Source: Candidatus Eisenbergiella merdavium
Lineage (GTDB): Bacteria; Bacillota; Clostridia; Lachnospirales; Lachnospiraceae
Assembly: GCA_019119595.1 (NCBI GenBank)
Contig: DWWS01000031.1
Span: 31,109 to 95,108 of the forward strand
DNA: 64,000 nt
Direction: 5' to 3'
Shown here: one piece after another, positions 1 through 8,516 of the stretch
Layout: the number at the start of each line of letters is the position of its first letter
How positions within the stretch are numbered: the stretch's first letter is position 1
Notes under the pieces: generated by a model
Seen by the model: only the letters and a program-made list of their open reading frames with translations
Database searches by the model: none
What the model was told of the DNA's origin: nothing
Translations under genes and position numbers: made by a program

Positions 1-78
1 TGTCCGAACCGTTTCATCATAGCACGAAACCTTTTTGATATCCATACAAAAGGCATGGAAAAAACAAAAAAAATATCT

Positions 79-84
79 TATAAT
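79..84 (+). promoter_or_regulatory. -10 box before the aldo/keto reductase gene
   Basis: A perfect TATAAT lies 29 bases upstream of the reductase start codon. The best -35 at usual spacing is poor (ATGGAA), so the promoter may need an activator; an AraC-type regulator is encoded just downstream. The first 78 bases hold no gene. Confidence 0.4.
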
Positions 85-113
85 AATTGAAGATCAATAA
101 GAAGGAGGGCACC

Positions 114-1247
114 ATGGAAAAGAGAAAATTGGAAAAGCTGGGGATTGAAACGTCGCTTCTGGGCTTTGGCTGCATGCGTTTTCCCACGCTGGCGGATGGG
201 AAAATAGACGAAGCAGAGGCGGAGCGGATGCTGGACCGGGCGATCGGGGCGGGCGTGAATTACATAGACACCGCATATCCCTATCATAACGGGCAGAGCG
301 AGCCTGTGGTGGGAAGGATCCTGAAAAAATATGATAGAAACTCGTTCTTCCTCGCCACCAAGTTGCCTCTTTGGGCGGTGAACAGCGTGGAGGATGCGGA
401 GCGCATTTTTAACGACCAGCTGGAAAGGCTGCAGACGGATCACATCGACTTCTATCTGCTGCATGCCGTGAATAAGGAAAAATGGGAGCAGATGAAGGAG
501 CTTGGGGTGGTGGACTACTGCGCCAGGCTGAAGGAGGAGGGAAAGATCCGGTATTACGGCTTCTCCTTCCACGATGATTATGAGGTGTTTGAGGAGATCC
601 TGCGTTACCGGGACTGGGATTTCTGCCAGATCCAGTATAACTATCTGGACAGAAACGAGCAGGCGGGGGATCAGGGCTATGCCCTGGCGCAGAGCCTTGG
701 GGTGCCGCTGGTGATCATGGAGCCCGTGAAGGGCGGCAATCTGGCCGGTTTTTCCGAGGATATCAACGGGCGCTTCCGCAGAATGGATCCGGAAGCCAGC
801 ATCGCGTCCTGGGCCCTGCGCTGGGTGGGAAGCCATTCCAACGTGAAGGTGATCTTAAGCGGAATGTCCACCATGCAGCAGGTGGAGGACAATCTGAAGA
901 CCTTTGCGGAGTTTCAGCCTTTGAGCGAAGCGGAAAGCGCGGAGCTTGACGATATCGTGAAGGAGCTGCGTTCCCGCGTGCAGAACGGCTGCACGGGCTG
1001 CCGTTACTGCATGCCCTGTCCGGCGGGCGTGAACATTCCGGGCAATTTCAAGGTATGGAACAACTATCATATGTACCGTACCTACGGCCATGTGCAGAGG
1101 GCCTGGGAGACGGATCTGAAGGATGAGGAGAAGGCGAAAAACTGCGTGAAGTGCGGCAAATGCGAGACGCTCTGCCCGCAGAAGCTTTCCATCCGCGCGG
1201 ATCTGGCGCGTGTGCAGCAGGAGCTTGACGACAGGATCTTCCAGTGA
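114..1247 (+). CDS. Aldo/keto reductase with C-terminal 4Fe-4S ferredoxin domain
   Basis: This 377-residue protein has an NADPH-type aldo/keto reductase barrel in roughly residues 1-280 (FGCMRFPT, DTAYPYHNG and FYLLHAVN motifs). A C-terminal ferredoxin-like part has two cysteine clusters, CTGCRYCMPCP and CVKCGKCETLCPQ, suited to iron-sulfur clusters. Fused members of this family are common in anaerobic clostridia; their substrates are mostly unknown. The ORF track opens at a TTG, but the ATG at 114 is preceded by AGGAGGG and is chosen. The AraC regulator follows after 13 bases and probably shares the transcript. The family call is firm; the substrate is not known. Confidence 0.9.
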   Translation: MEKRKLEKLGIETSLLGFGCMRFPTLADGKIDEAEAERMLDRAIGAGVNYIDTAYPYHNGQSEPVVGRILKKYDRNSFFLATKLPLWAVNSVEDAERIFNDQLERLQTDHIDFYLLHAVNKEKWEQMKELGVVDYCARLKEEGKIRYYGFSFHDDYEVFEEILRYRDWDFCQIQYNYLDRNEQAGDQGYALAQSLGVPLVIMEPVKGGNLAGFSEDINGRFRRMDPEASIASWALRWVGSHSNVKVILSGMSTMQQVEDNLKTFAEFQPLSEAESAELDDIVKELRSRVQNGCTGCRYCMPCPAGVNIPGNFKVWNNYHMYRTYGHVQRAWETDLKDEEKAKNCVKCGKCETLCPQKLSIRADLARVQQELDDRIFQ

Positions 1248-1260
1248 TCGGACAATATTC

Positions 1261-2163
1261 ATGGAAAAAGCATACAAACTGGAATTTGAAAACGAACAGA
1301 CCGGCGCGCTGGTGGTGAACTGCTGCGGCTGCTCCAAAACGGAGCCGCTGCACAGCTTCGGCCCGGCGCTGAAGCCGCATTATATGATCCACTACATCCT
1401 GAGCGGGAAGGGCATTTTCCGCATGGGAGGAAGGGAGTATCTGCTGGAGGCCGGAAGCGGCTTTCTGATCGTTCCCGGACAGCTCGCCTTTTACCAGGCG
1501 GACGAAACGGATCCCTGGACCTATGTGTGGGTGGGCTTTTCGGGAAGCGGCGCGGAGGACTTCGTTTCCTATACGGGCCTGTCGGTGAGCGGGCCCGTTT
1601 TTCAGTCCGACCGTTCAGATGAGCTTTACGGCAGTGTCCGGGATATGATGGAGCACAACACCTGCGGGCTGACCAACGAGCTGCGCCGCAACGGGCAGCT
1701 TCAGATCTTCCTTTCCGTGATCGCGGAAAGCGCCGGCTCTCAGGAACGGCCGGAGGAGGATAAGGCCAACCGGTACGTGCAGCGGGCGGTGGAATTCATC
1801 CGCCGCAATTACTGCAATCCCGTGAAGGTGACGGATATCGCAGATTATGTCTGCATCAACAGAAGCTATCTTTATACGCTTTTTCAGCATTCCATGGGAA
1901 TGTCGCCCCAGCAGTTTCTCACGGCCTTCCGGCTCACCAGGGCGGCGGAGCTTCTTGCAGCGACCCGGCTTCCGGTGGAGAGCATCGCGCTTTCCTGCGG
2001 CTACAACGATCCGCTGGTATTCACCAAAGCGTTCAAACAGATGAAGGGAACGTCCCCCTCGGCCTACCGGAAGGAGCTGCAGAAGGGAGAGACGCGGCGG
2101 AACAGGGAATACCTGCGCCAGGTGGAGGATTTCATCAGCCACGCGGCAAAGGCGGAGGAGTAA
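1261..2163 (+). CDS. AraC-family transcriptional regulator with N-terminal cupin
   Basis: The 300-residue protein has an N-terminal sugar-sensing cupin-like half (HYILSGKGIF, then LIVPGQLAFYQ) and a C-terminal double helix-turn-helix in about the last 100 residues (VTDIADYVCINRSYLY and ALSCGYNDPLVFTKAFKQ). Such proteins usually activate nearby sugar genes. The start is the ATG at 1261; it has no clear Shine-Dalgarno sequence, so translation is probably coupled to the reductase gene 13 bases upstream. Its target is unknown; the reductase operon itself or a remote sugar locus are candidates. Confidence 0.88.
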   Translation: MEKAYKLEFENEQTGALVVNCCGCSKTEPLHSFGPALKPHYMIHYILSGKGIFRMGGREYLLEAGSGFLIVPGQLAFYQADETDPWTYVWVGFSGSGAEDFVSYTGLSVSGPVFQSDRSDELYGSVRDMMEHNTCGLTNELRRNGQLQIFLSVIAESAGSQERPEEDKANRYVQRAVEFIRRNYCNPVKVTDIADYVCINRSYLYTLFQHSMGMSPQQFLTAFRLTRAAELLAATRLPVESIALSCGYNDPLVFTKAFKQMKGTSPSAYRKELQKGETRRNREYLRQVEDFISHAAKAEE

Positions 2164-2270
2164 GAACGCGGTATTCCTGAAAAAATGGCGTAAACATGCC
2201 GAATTTTTTTGAAATGCGGGTAAAAATTTATCCTTTTTTTACAAAATTTTTATAAATGGGAAAGAATGGA

Positions 2271-2299
2271 TTGACTTTCGTTCCTGAAAGAGTTAGACT
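2271..2299 (+). promoter_or_regulatory. Sigma-A promoter ahead of amt
   Basis: TTGACT and TAGACT boxes are separated by exactly 17 bases. Transcription from here would start near 2306, about 180 bases before the amt start codon and only about 8 bases before a perfect terminator-like hairpin. This puts a strong hairpin at the very 5' end of the leader. Confidence 0.55.
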
Positions 2300-2314
2300 C
2301 TGAGTCAGAAAGAG

Positions 2315-2354
2315 CGAGGGCGCTGTGTGATATCCACAGCGCCCTCGTTTTTTT
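2315..2354 (+). terminator. Perfect 13-bp hairpin with T-run (terminator or leader hairpin)
   Basis: CGAGGGCGCTGTG pairs perfectly with CACAGCGCCCTCG and is followed by seven T. It can end transcription coming from the reductase-araC unit. If the promoter at 2271 is used, the same hairpin is the first structure of the amt leader. The rest of this gene-free stretch (2164-2484) also holds a weak A/T-flanked hairpin near 2177-2210. Confidence 0.75.
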
Positions 2355-2442
2355 GGAAAAACGATGGGCGGACGGTACGGTATCGCTGCAGCCGGCAGCA
2401 GGGATATGCGGACGTCCGGACGGGTGGAGGCCCTGAAAAAGG

Positions 2443-2470
2443 CTTCTCCCAAAGCCCGAGTTTGGAGAAG
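2443..2470 (+). promoter_or_regulatory. Hairpin abutting the amt ribosome binding site
   Basis: CTTCTCCCAAA pairs with TTTGGAGAAG (one bulged C), and the AGGAGG ribosome binding site starts at the next base. A stem this close could control ribosome access or protect the transcript. No known riboswitch class was recognised. Confidence 0.4.
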
Positions 2471-2484
2471 AGGAGGAAAATATT

Positions 2485-4215
2485 ATGTATTCAGCTACGG
2501 ATGTTACATGGGTACTGGTTGGAGCGATACTGGTATTTTTTATGCAGGCCGGCTTCGCGCTCTGTGAGGCGGGACTGACAAGAGCGAAAAATACGGGAAA
2601 TATCCTGATGAAGAACATGATGGATTTCTGTATCGGAACGCCCTGCTACTGGCTGGTCGGCTTCGGCATCATGTTCGCGGGAGCAGGGCCGCTGATCGGC
2701 GGCTTCGATCCCCTGATCAGAGGTTCATACGATTTCGGAACGCTGCCCACCTGGGTTTACGCGATCTTTCAGACCGTGTTCTGCGCGACCGCGGCGACCA
2801 TCGTGTCGGGGTCCATGGCGGAGCGGACGAATTTTAAGGCGTACTGTTTGTACAGCGCGGCGATCAGCCTGGTGGTCTATCCCGTTTCCGGGCACTGGAT
2901 CTGGGGCGGCGGCTGGCTGGCTTCCCTGAATTTTCATGATTTTGCAGGCTCCACCTGTGTGCATATGGTAGGCGGCCTGATCGCCTGTCTTGGCGCGGCG
3001 CTTCTTGGGCCCCGTATCGGAAAATATGATAAGGACGGAAAGGCGAGAGCGATTCCCGGACATAACATGACTGCCTGCGCCCTGGGCGTGTTCATTCTCT
3101 GGTTCTGCTGGTTCGGCTTCAACGGCGGCTCCACCGTCGCCATGAGCACGGACGCTGACATGGAGCTGGCCGGACTGGTCATGTTCAATACCAACCTGGC
3201 TGCCGCGGTCGCAACCTGCGCGGCCATGCTGCTCACCTGGTTCCGCTATGGCAAGCCGGATGTTTCCATGACCTTCAATGCGGCGCTGGCCGGACTGGTC
3301 GCCATCACCGCAGGCTGTGACTGCGTTACCCCGGTTGGAGCGTTTTTCATCGGACTGGTTGCGGGCATTCTGGTAGTATTTTCTGTGGAGTTCTTTGACA
3401 ATATCGCAAAGATTGACGATCCGGTTGGCGCGGTATCGGTGCACATGGTCAACGGAATCTGGGGCACCATCGCGGTAGGCCTGTTCAGCAACGGCGGAGA
3501 CGGCGTAGGCGTGGGACTTTTCTATGGAGGAGGCTTCCGGCAGCTCGGCATTCAGGCGCTGGGGGTGGTCACGGTTTCTGCGTATGTTCTGGTGATCATG
3601 TTCCTGATCTTCAAGCTGATCGACAAGACTGTGGGGCTGCGTGTCCCGGCTGAGGTTGAGATCGACGGACTTGACATCCATGAGCACGGCCTGGTTTCCG
3701 CCTATGCGGGCTTCGCGATCTCCGACATGGCGAATGCAGATATGGAGGTAAACGAGAACACGGATCTGGGCGAGGACGATATTGCAAAGGCGTCCGAAAA
3801 ACAGGTGGACGCGGCTGTTAAGGTGGTGAAATCCACAATAGTGGACGGCGTTTATGACACCGGCATGCACAAGGTCAGCATCATATGCAGGCTTTCCCGG
3901 TTCGATGCTCTTAAAAACAGCCTGAATAAGCTCGGCGTAACCGGCATCACCATGACGCAGGTTATGGGCTGCGGCATTCAGAAGGGCTCCAGTGAGAAGT
4001 ACAGGGGCGTGGAAATGGACGCAAACCTCCTTCCCAAGATCAAGGTGGAGGTTGTCGTCAGCAAGATCCCGGTGGACGCCGTGATCGAGGCGGCGAAAAA
4101 GGCTCTTTATACCGGTCATATCGGAGACGGCAAGATCTTCGTTTACAACGTGACGAAGGTCGTCAAGGTCCGCACGGGAGAAGAGGACTACGCGGCTCTT
4201 CAGGATGTGGAATAA
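2485..4215 (+). CDS. amt: Ammonium transporter fused to a PII (GlnK) domain
   Basis: The 576-residue protein starts with an 11-helix type Amt/MEP/Rh ammonium channel (about residues 1-400; FFMQAGFALCEAG, GHWIWGGGWL, and channel histidine segments VHMVGG and VHMVNG). After a linker of about 50 residues comes a complete PII-like domain (from KVSIICRLSRF to FVYNVTKVVKVRTG) with the T-loop tyrosine context SEKYRG near residue 505. Normally GlnK is a separate protein that plugs the channel when nitrogen is plentiful. Here channel and plug are one chain, which fixes their ratio. The start has AGGAGG nine bases upstream. No separate glnK is nearby. Confidence 0.95.
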   Translation: MYSATDVTWVLVGAILVFFMQAGFALCEAGLTRAKNTGNILMKNMMDFCIGTPCYWLVGFGIMFAGAGPLIGGFDPLIRGSYDFGTLPTWVYAIFQTVFCATAATIVSGSMAERTNFKAYCLYSAAISLVVYPVSGHWIWGGGWLASLNFHDFAGSTCVHMVGGLIACLGAALLGPRIGKYDKDGKARAIPGHNMTACALGVFILWFCWFGFNGGSTVAMSTDADMELAGLVMFNTNLAAAVATCAAMLLTWFRYGKPDVSMTFNAALAGLVAITAGCDCVTPVGAFFIGLVAGILVVFSVEFFDNIAKIDDPVGAVSVHMVNGIWGTIAVGLFSNGGDGVGVGLFYGGGFRQLGIQALGVVTVSAYVLVIMFLIFKLIDKTVGLRVPAEVEIDGLDIHEHGLVSAYAGFAISDMANADMEVNENTDLGEDDIAKASEKQVDAAVKVVKSTIVDGVYDTGMHKVSIICRLSRFDALKNSLNKLGVTGITMTQVMGCGIQKGSSEKYRGVEMDANLLPKIKVEVVVSKIPVDAVIEAAKKALYTGHIGDGKIFVYNVTKVVKVRTGEEDYAALQDVE

Positions 4216-4267
4216 GGGCGGACTATCAACAAAATAACTGGAAGCAAAGGGTGTTCCCAAACTGCGG

Positions 4268-4310
4268 GCAGGCCGGTAAAACGGCCTGCAAAAGGGATCG
4301 CCCTTTCTTT
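4268..4310 (+). terminator. Tandem hairpins downstream of amt
   Basis: GCAGGCCG pairs with CGGCCTGC around a GTAAAA loop, followed at once by AAAGGG-ATCG-CCCTTT and a T-rich tail. Together they probably terminate amt. The rest of 4216-4458 shows no convincing gene; an 82-codon frame there looks random. Confidence 0.5.
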
Positions 4311-4458
4311 ATGCAATCCCTTCCTTCCGACCGCCGTTTCGTTTTCTGCCGACGGGGAGACCAGGGCGGATCGCGGCGGGATAGGCCGCTGCTTCAAGGG
4401 GGATGCGCGAACGTCAGCGGGGAAAACATTTTGACAGGTACATGCAACAAATATCCGC

Positions 4459-4487
4459 TTGCCGTCATCATTTTTTTGTTATATGAT
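4459..4487 (+). promoter_or_regulatory. galKT promoter
   Basis: TTGCCG and TATGAT are spaced by 17 bases, the -10 lying 88 bases before the galK start. The cre site begins 8 bases after the -10 box, so it covers the expected transcription start. Confidence 0.65.
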
Positions 4488-4495
4488 AATTGTAG

Positions 4496-4510
4496 TTGAA
4501 AACGGTTGCA
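4496..4510 (+). promoter_or_regulatory. Catabolite-responsive element (cre) at the galK start site
   Basis: TTGAAAACGGTTGCA matches the published cre consensus WTGNAANCGNWNNCW at every defined position. Its place over the transcription start predicts repression by CcpA with Ser-phosphorylated HPr or Crh. A LacI/GalR-type galactose repressor is an alternative reader of the same palindrome type. HprK and a Crh-like protein are encoded in this window. Confidence 0.7.
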
Positions 4511-4575
4511 GAGATCGGAGCGCATCCGTCATACGGCATTGGAACCGGAAAGGATTCTGAAAAGGAGAAGGGATT

Positions 4576-5745
4576 ATGGAAATGAAAGAAAAGGTACTGC
4601 AGAAATTCGCAGAGGTGTTCGGAGATACCGACGGGGTGAAGAGCTATTTTGCGCCCGGACGGGTAAACCTGATCGGAGAACATACGGACTATAACGGCGG
4701 CCACGTATTCCCCTGCGCGCTGACCATCGGGACCTACGGCGCCGCAAGAAAGAGAGAGGACAGAAAGCTGCGCTTCTTCTCCATGAATTTTGAGCATCTG
4801 GGCGTGATCGAAAGCAGCCTGGACAACCTGACGCCGGAAAAGAAGGCCGACTGGACCAACTATCCCAAGGGAGTGATGTGGGCCTTTGAAAAGAGGGATA
4901 TGAAGATCCCCTGCGGCATGGATATCCTTCTGTGCGGAAACATTCCCAACGGCTCCGGCCTTTCCTCCTCCGCATCCCTGGAGGTGCTGACCGGTTTCAT
5001 CCTGCGGGATCTGTTCGGCTTTGACGTGACCAATCAGGATCTTGCCCTGATCGGCCAGTATTCCGAGAACAATTTCAACGGCGTCAACTGCGGCATCATG
5101 GATCAGTTCGCCATCGCAATGGGCAAGAAGGATCACGCCATCTTCCTGGATACGGCGGATCTGAGCTACGAATACGCGCCCATTCATCTGGAAGGCGCAA
5201 AGATCGTCATCGCCTGCAGCAACAAGAAGCGCGGCCTGGGCGATTCCAAATATAATGAGAGAAGAAGCGAATGTGAGACGGCCCTGGCCGAGCTGCAGCA
5301 GGTGATCGGCATCAACACCCTCGGCGATCTGAACGAGGAGCAGTTTGAGCAGTATAAGGACGCCATCAAGGATGAGATCCGCCAGAAGCGCGCAAAGCAC
5401 GCCGTTTATGAGAACCAGCGCACCGTCAAGGCGGTCGCCGCTCTGAAGGCCAACGACATCGCGCAGTTCGGACAGCTCATGAACGCTTCCCATGTATCCC
5501 TGCGCGACGACTACGAGGTGACCGGCATCGAGCTGGATACCCTGGTGGAGGAAGCCTGGAAGGTGGAGGGCGTGATCGGCTCCCGCATGACCGGAGCGGG
5601 CTTCGGCGGCTGCACCGTGAGCATCGTAAAGACGGAGGCCATAGATGCTTTCATCGAAAAGGTGGGTGTGGAGTATCTGAAGAAGATCGGCTACGCGGCT
5701 GACTTCTATGTGGTGGAGATCGGAGACGGCCCGGCCGTGATTTAA
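4576..5745 (+). CDS. galK: Galactokinase
   Basis: This 389-residue GHMP kinase phosphorylates galactose to galactose-1-phosphate, the first step of the Leloir pathway. The galactokinase signature GRVNLIGEHTDYNGGH is at about residue 28, the ATP-binding loop NIPNGSGLSSSAS near 125, and the third GHMP motif GSRMTGAGFGGC near 338. Length is normal. AAAGGAGAAGGG precedes the ATG. galT follows after 13 bases, so the two are one operon. There is no galE or galactose mutarotase in the cluster; UDP-galactose must be epimerised by an enzyme encoded elsewhere. Confidence 0.97.
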   Translation: MEMKEKVLQKFAEVFGDTDGVKSYFAPGRVNLIGEHTDYNGGHVFPCALTIGTYGAARKREDRKLRFFSMNFEHLGVIESSLDNLTPEKKADWTNYPKGVMWAFEKRDMKIPCGMDILLCGNIPNGSGLSSSASLEVLTGFILRDLFGFDVTNQDLALIGQYSENNFNGVNCGIMDQFAIAMGKKDHAIFLDTADLSYEYAPIHLEGAKIVIACSNKKRGLGDSKYNERRSECETALAELQQVIGINTLGDLNEEQFEQYKDAIKDEIRQKRAKHAVYENQRTVKAVAALKANDIAQFGQLMNASHVSLRDDYEVTGIELDTLVEEAWKVEGVIGSRMTGAGFGGCTVSIVKTEAIDAFIEKVGVEYLKKIGYAADFYVVEIGDGPAVI

Positions 5746-5758
5746 CAGGGAGGGAAAA

Positions 5759-7282
5759 ATGATTCAGAACAGTATCAGAGAATTAGTGAGATATGGACTT
5801 GCCACCGGGCTGATCGAACAGGAGGATACGATTTATACCGCGAACCGCCTGCTGGAGCTGTTCGGCCTGGATGAGCTGGAGGATGCGGATACGCCAATCA
5901 CGGCGGATCAGAGCGAGGAGCCGGAGCTGGTCGCGAAGCTTGAGAGCGTCCTGAAGGATATGCTGGACTATGCGGAGGAAAACGGCCTTCTGGAAAATGA
6001 CAGCGTGGTATACCGGGATCTGTTCGATACGAAGATCATGAGCACGCTGGTGGCCCGCCCCAGCGAGATCATCCGCACCTTCCGCGCGCATTATGCCAAT
6101 TCACCGCAGGAGGCTACCGACTATTTTTATAAATTCAGCCAGGATACGGATTACATCCGCCGCTACCGCGTATGCCGCGACCAGAAGTGGGTGGCGCATA
6201 CCAAATACGGCGACCTGGACATCACCATCAATCTGTCCAAGCCGGAGAAGGACCCCAAGGCCATCGCAGCGGCGAGAAACGCGAAGCAGAGCGCGTACCC
6301 CAAGTGCCAGCTCTGTGTGGAGAACGAGGGCTATGCGGGCCGGGTAAACCATCCTGCCAGACAGAATCACCGGATCATCCCCATCACCATCAACAACAGC
6401 GACTGGGGCTTCCAGTATTCTCCTTATGTATATTACAATGAGCACTGCATCGTGTTCAATTCCAAACATATTCCCATGAAGATCGAGCACGACACATTTG
6501 TGAAGCTGTTCGACTTCGTGAAGCTGTTCCCTCATTACATGCTGGGCTCCAACGCGGATCTTCCCATCGTGGGCGGCTCCATTTTAAGCCACGACCACTT
6601 CCAGGGCGGACATTATGAATTTCCCATGGCAAAGGCGGACGTGGATCGGGAATTTACGGTGAAGGGCTTCGAGGATGTGAAGGCGGGCGTGGTAAACTGG
6701 CCCATGTCGGTCATCCGCTTAAACGGCCCCGACAGCGACCGGATCATCGCCCTCGCGGACGTGATCCTGGAAAAATGGCGCGGCTATACGGATGAGGCGG
6801 CCTTTGTCTATGCGGAAACGGATGGAGAACCGCACAACACCATCACGCCCATCGCCAGAAAGCGCGGCGACAACTATGAGCTGGATCTGGTGCTGCGCAA
6901 CAACATTACCACCGAGGAGCACCCTCTTGGCGTGTACCATCCGCATGCCAAGCTTCATCACATCAAGAAGGAGAACATCGGCCTGATCGAGGTCATGGGC
7001 CTGGCGGTGCTTCCTTCCCGTCTGGACGGAGAAATGGCCGATCTGGAAAAGGCGATCCTTTCCGGCGCGGACATCCGCAGCGACGAGGTGCTTTCCAAGC
7101 ATGCGGACTGGGTGGAGGAATTCCTTCCCCGCTATGAGAATGTGAACGCGGACAACATCCATGAGATCGTCCAGAAGGAGATCGGCCAGGTGTTCATGGA
7201 GGTTCTGGAGGACGCGGGCGTGTACAAGAGGAACGAGGAGGGTCAGGCGGCCTTCGATCGGTTTATCGGGACGCTGGGATAA
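5759..7282 (+). CDS. galT: UDP-glucose--hexose-1-phosphate uridylyltransferase (Firmicute type)
   Basis: The 507-residue protein belongs to the long Firmicute GalT class, not the ~350-residue E. coli class. It exchanges uridylyl groups between UDP-glucose and galactose-1-phosphate. The HIT-like nucleotide-transfer motif appears as LSHDHFQGGHYEFP near residue 277, with further conserved histidines in GVYHPHAKLHHIKKENIG. AGGGAGG precedes the ATG. It is the last gene of the galKT operon and is followed by a clear terminator. Confidence 0.96.
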   Translation: MIQNSIRELVRYGLATGLIEQEDTIYTANRLLELFGLDELEDADTPITADQSEEPELVAKLESVLKDMLDYAEENGLLENDSVVYRDLFDTKIMSTLVARPSEIIRTFRAHYANSPQEATDYFYKFSQDTDYIRRYRVCRDQKWVAHTKYGDLDITINLSKPEKDPKAIAAARNAKQSAYPKCQLCVENEGYAGRVNHPARQNHRIIPITINNSDWGFQYSPYVYYNEHCIVFNSKHIPMKIEHDTFVKLFDFVKLFPHYMLGSNADLPIVGGSILSHDHFQGGHYEFPMAKADVDREFTVKGFEDVKAGVVNWPMSVIRLNGPDSDRIIALADVILEKWRGYTDEAAFVYAETDGEPHNTITPIARKRGDNYELDLVLRNNITTEEHPLGVYHPHAKLHHIKKENIGLIEVMGLAVLPSRLDGEMADLEKAILSGADIRSDEVLSKHADWVEEFLPRYENVNADNIHEIVQKEIGQVFMEVLEDAGVYKRNEEGQAAFDRFIGTLG

Positions 7283-7312
7283 GAAAACAGAAAAAAGAAG
7301 TATATAGCGGAT

Positions 7313-7343
7313 AAAAACCCCGGAGCGCTGTCTCCGGGGTTTT
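7313..7343. terminator. Intrinsic terminator after galKT
   Basis: AAAAACCCCGGAG and CTCCGGGGTTTT form an 8-bp GC stem flanked by an A-run and a T-run, so it can work in both directions. It separates galT from the convergent GH105-like gene. Confidence 0.85.
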
Positions 7344-7372
7344 CTGCGGATGGAAGCAGAAAAGTGGACGGC

Positions 7373-8335
7373 CTAAAGGCCGCAGCGTGCAGCCGCCGCC
7401 TCCATCAGCAGGTAAAAGGCCTGCCCCTCCGGAGAGATCCCGGGTCTGCAGAAGTCCGGAGCGCCGCAGACCTGACGGACAAAGCCGTATGCATCCACGT
7501 GCTCGTTTGCGGCTGAACGCAGCTTCTGCGCAAACGGCAGGTATTTTGCGGCAAGCCAGCCGTCCGCTATTCCGGTGAAAAGAGCATAGGCATACATTTG
7601 GGAGAAGTTGACCTCCACAAAGGAATCCGGGCGGTCCAGGATGTCATGGGAAAGGCCGTCCGGCCGCACCACGCCTCGGAGCGCATCAAGAAGCGGAAGC
7701 TCCATGGACAGAAGACGGCGGCGCAGCTCCTTTTCTTCTTTGGGAATCCGGTGAAGAAGCCTTGCCATGGCAGCGGCGGCCCAGCCGTTTCCGCCTCCCC
7801 AGTAATCGGCGCGGTCGAAGCAGCCCTTATCCTCGTTCCAAATATGGCGGAACAGCCCTGTTTGGGAATCGCACAGGAGTCTGTGATAGCCCTCCATCTG
7901 TTCCACGGCCTCCCGCATGTGCCCGGCCGCCGCCAGAAAGGGCGGGAGCATGTAGCAGGAATCCGCCCAAACCTGTTTTTCCTGCAGGACGTGACATACC
8001 ACGCCGCAGGAAGTCCGGGGCGCCTTGTGAAGGGCCCAGTCAAGGAGCCGGTCCAGAGAAGCTTTAAATAGGGGATCCTTCGTCAGCCGCCAGGCCTCCG
8101 CGATCGCTTCGCCCGGCGCGCAGGGATCGGTCACCGCATTGGAGGAGCCCATGACCGCCGACCTTCCGTCTTCCTTCTGACGAAGCACGGCGCTTCGGGC
8201 AAGAGCGATCACCGTCCCGGTTTCTCCGAGATCGAGAAATGCATGGGCGGCCACCCCCTGTTCCCAGGAGTGACGCTGCATGGAGAGAAGGGCTGTTTTT
8301 ACCTTTTCAAGCTTGTTTGTAGCTGATATGGACAT
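7373..8335 (-). CDS. Glycoside hydrolase, GH88/GH105 family (unsaturated glucuronyl/rhamnogalacturonyl hydrolase-like)
   Basis: This 320-residue cytoplasmic protein has the (alpha/alpha)6-barrel pattern of GH88/GH105: the WEQGVAAHAFLDL start, the YMLPPFLAAAG segment, and DYWGGGNGWAAAAMARLL where family members carry the active-site helix. These enzymes remove the unsaturated uronic acid left at the end of pectin or glycosaminoglycan fragments by lyases. There is no signal peptide, so the substrate must be an imported oligosaccharide. AAAGGTGATG precedes the ATG. It is transcribed alone toward the galKT terminator. Family is clear; the exact linkage is not. Confidence 0.82.
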   Translation of the reverse strand: MSISATNKLEKVKTALLSMQRHSWEQGVAAHAFLDLGETGTVIALARSAVLRQKEDGRSAVMGSSNAVTDPCAPGEAIAEAWRLTKDPLFKASLDRLLDWALHKAPRTSCGVVCHVLQEKQVWADSCYMLPPFLAAAGHMREAVEQMEGYHRLLCDSQTGLFRHIWNEDKGCFDRADYWGGGNGWAAAAMARLLHRIPKEEKELRRRLLSMELPLLDALRGVVRPDGLSHDILDRPDSFVEVNFSQMYAYALFTGIADGWLAAKYLPFAQKLRSAANEHVDAYGFVRQVCGAPDFCRPGISPEGQAFYLLMEAAAARCGL

Positions 8336-8440
8336 GGGATCATCACCTTTCTGTATGGGGGCCTTTTGGCAGGCCGAAAGCGGAGAATGAAAAAAGGAGC
8401 GGCAACACCGTCGTAGTTCCTGTGCGGCAGGTATGCTATC

Positions 8441-8469
8441 ATTATAGCGGCTTTTAAACAGTAAGCCAA
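8441..8469 (-). promoter_or_regulatory. Promoter of the GH105-like gene
   Basis: On the minus strand TTGGCT and TATAAT are separated by 17 bases, about 105 bases before the start codon. The -10 box lies in an inverted repeat GCTAT-CATT-ATAGC. On the plus strand the same bases read TGCTATCAT, an extended -10 facing the decayed permease gene. Confidence 0.6.
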
Positions 8470-8516
8470 TATACTTAAAGGCTGAAATTACGGAGGGCGA
8501 AGCGCAGGAGGATTAA

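Noticed and set aside
4251-4499. 82-codon plus-strand frame between amt and galK
   Set aside because: It spans the amt terminator hairpins and the galK promoter and has no recognisable motif.
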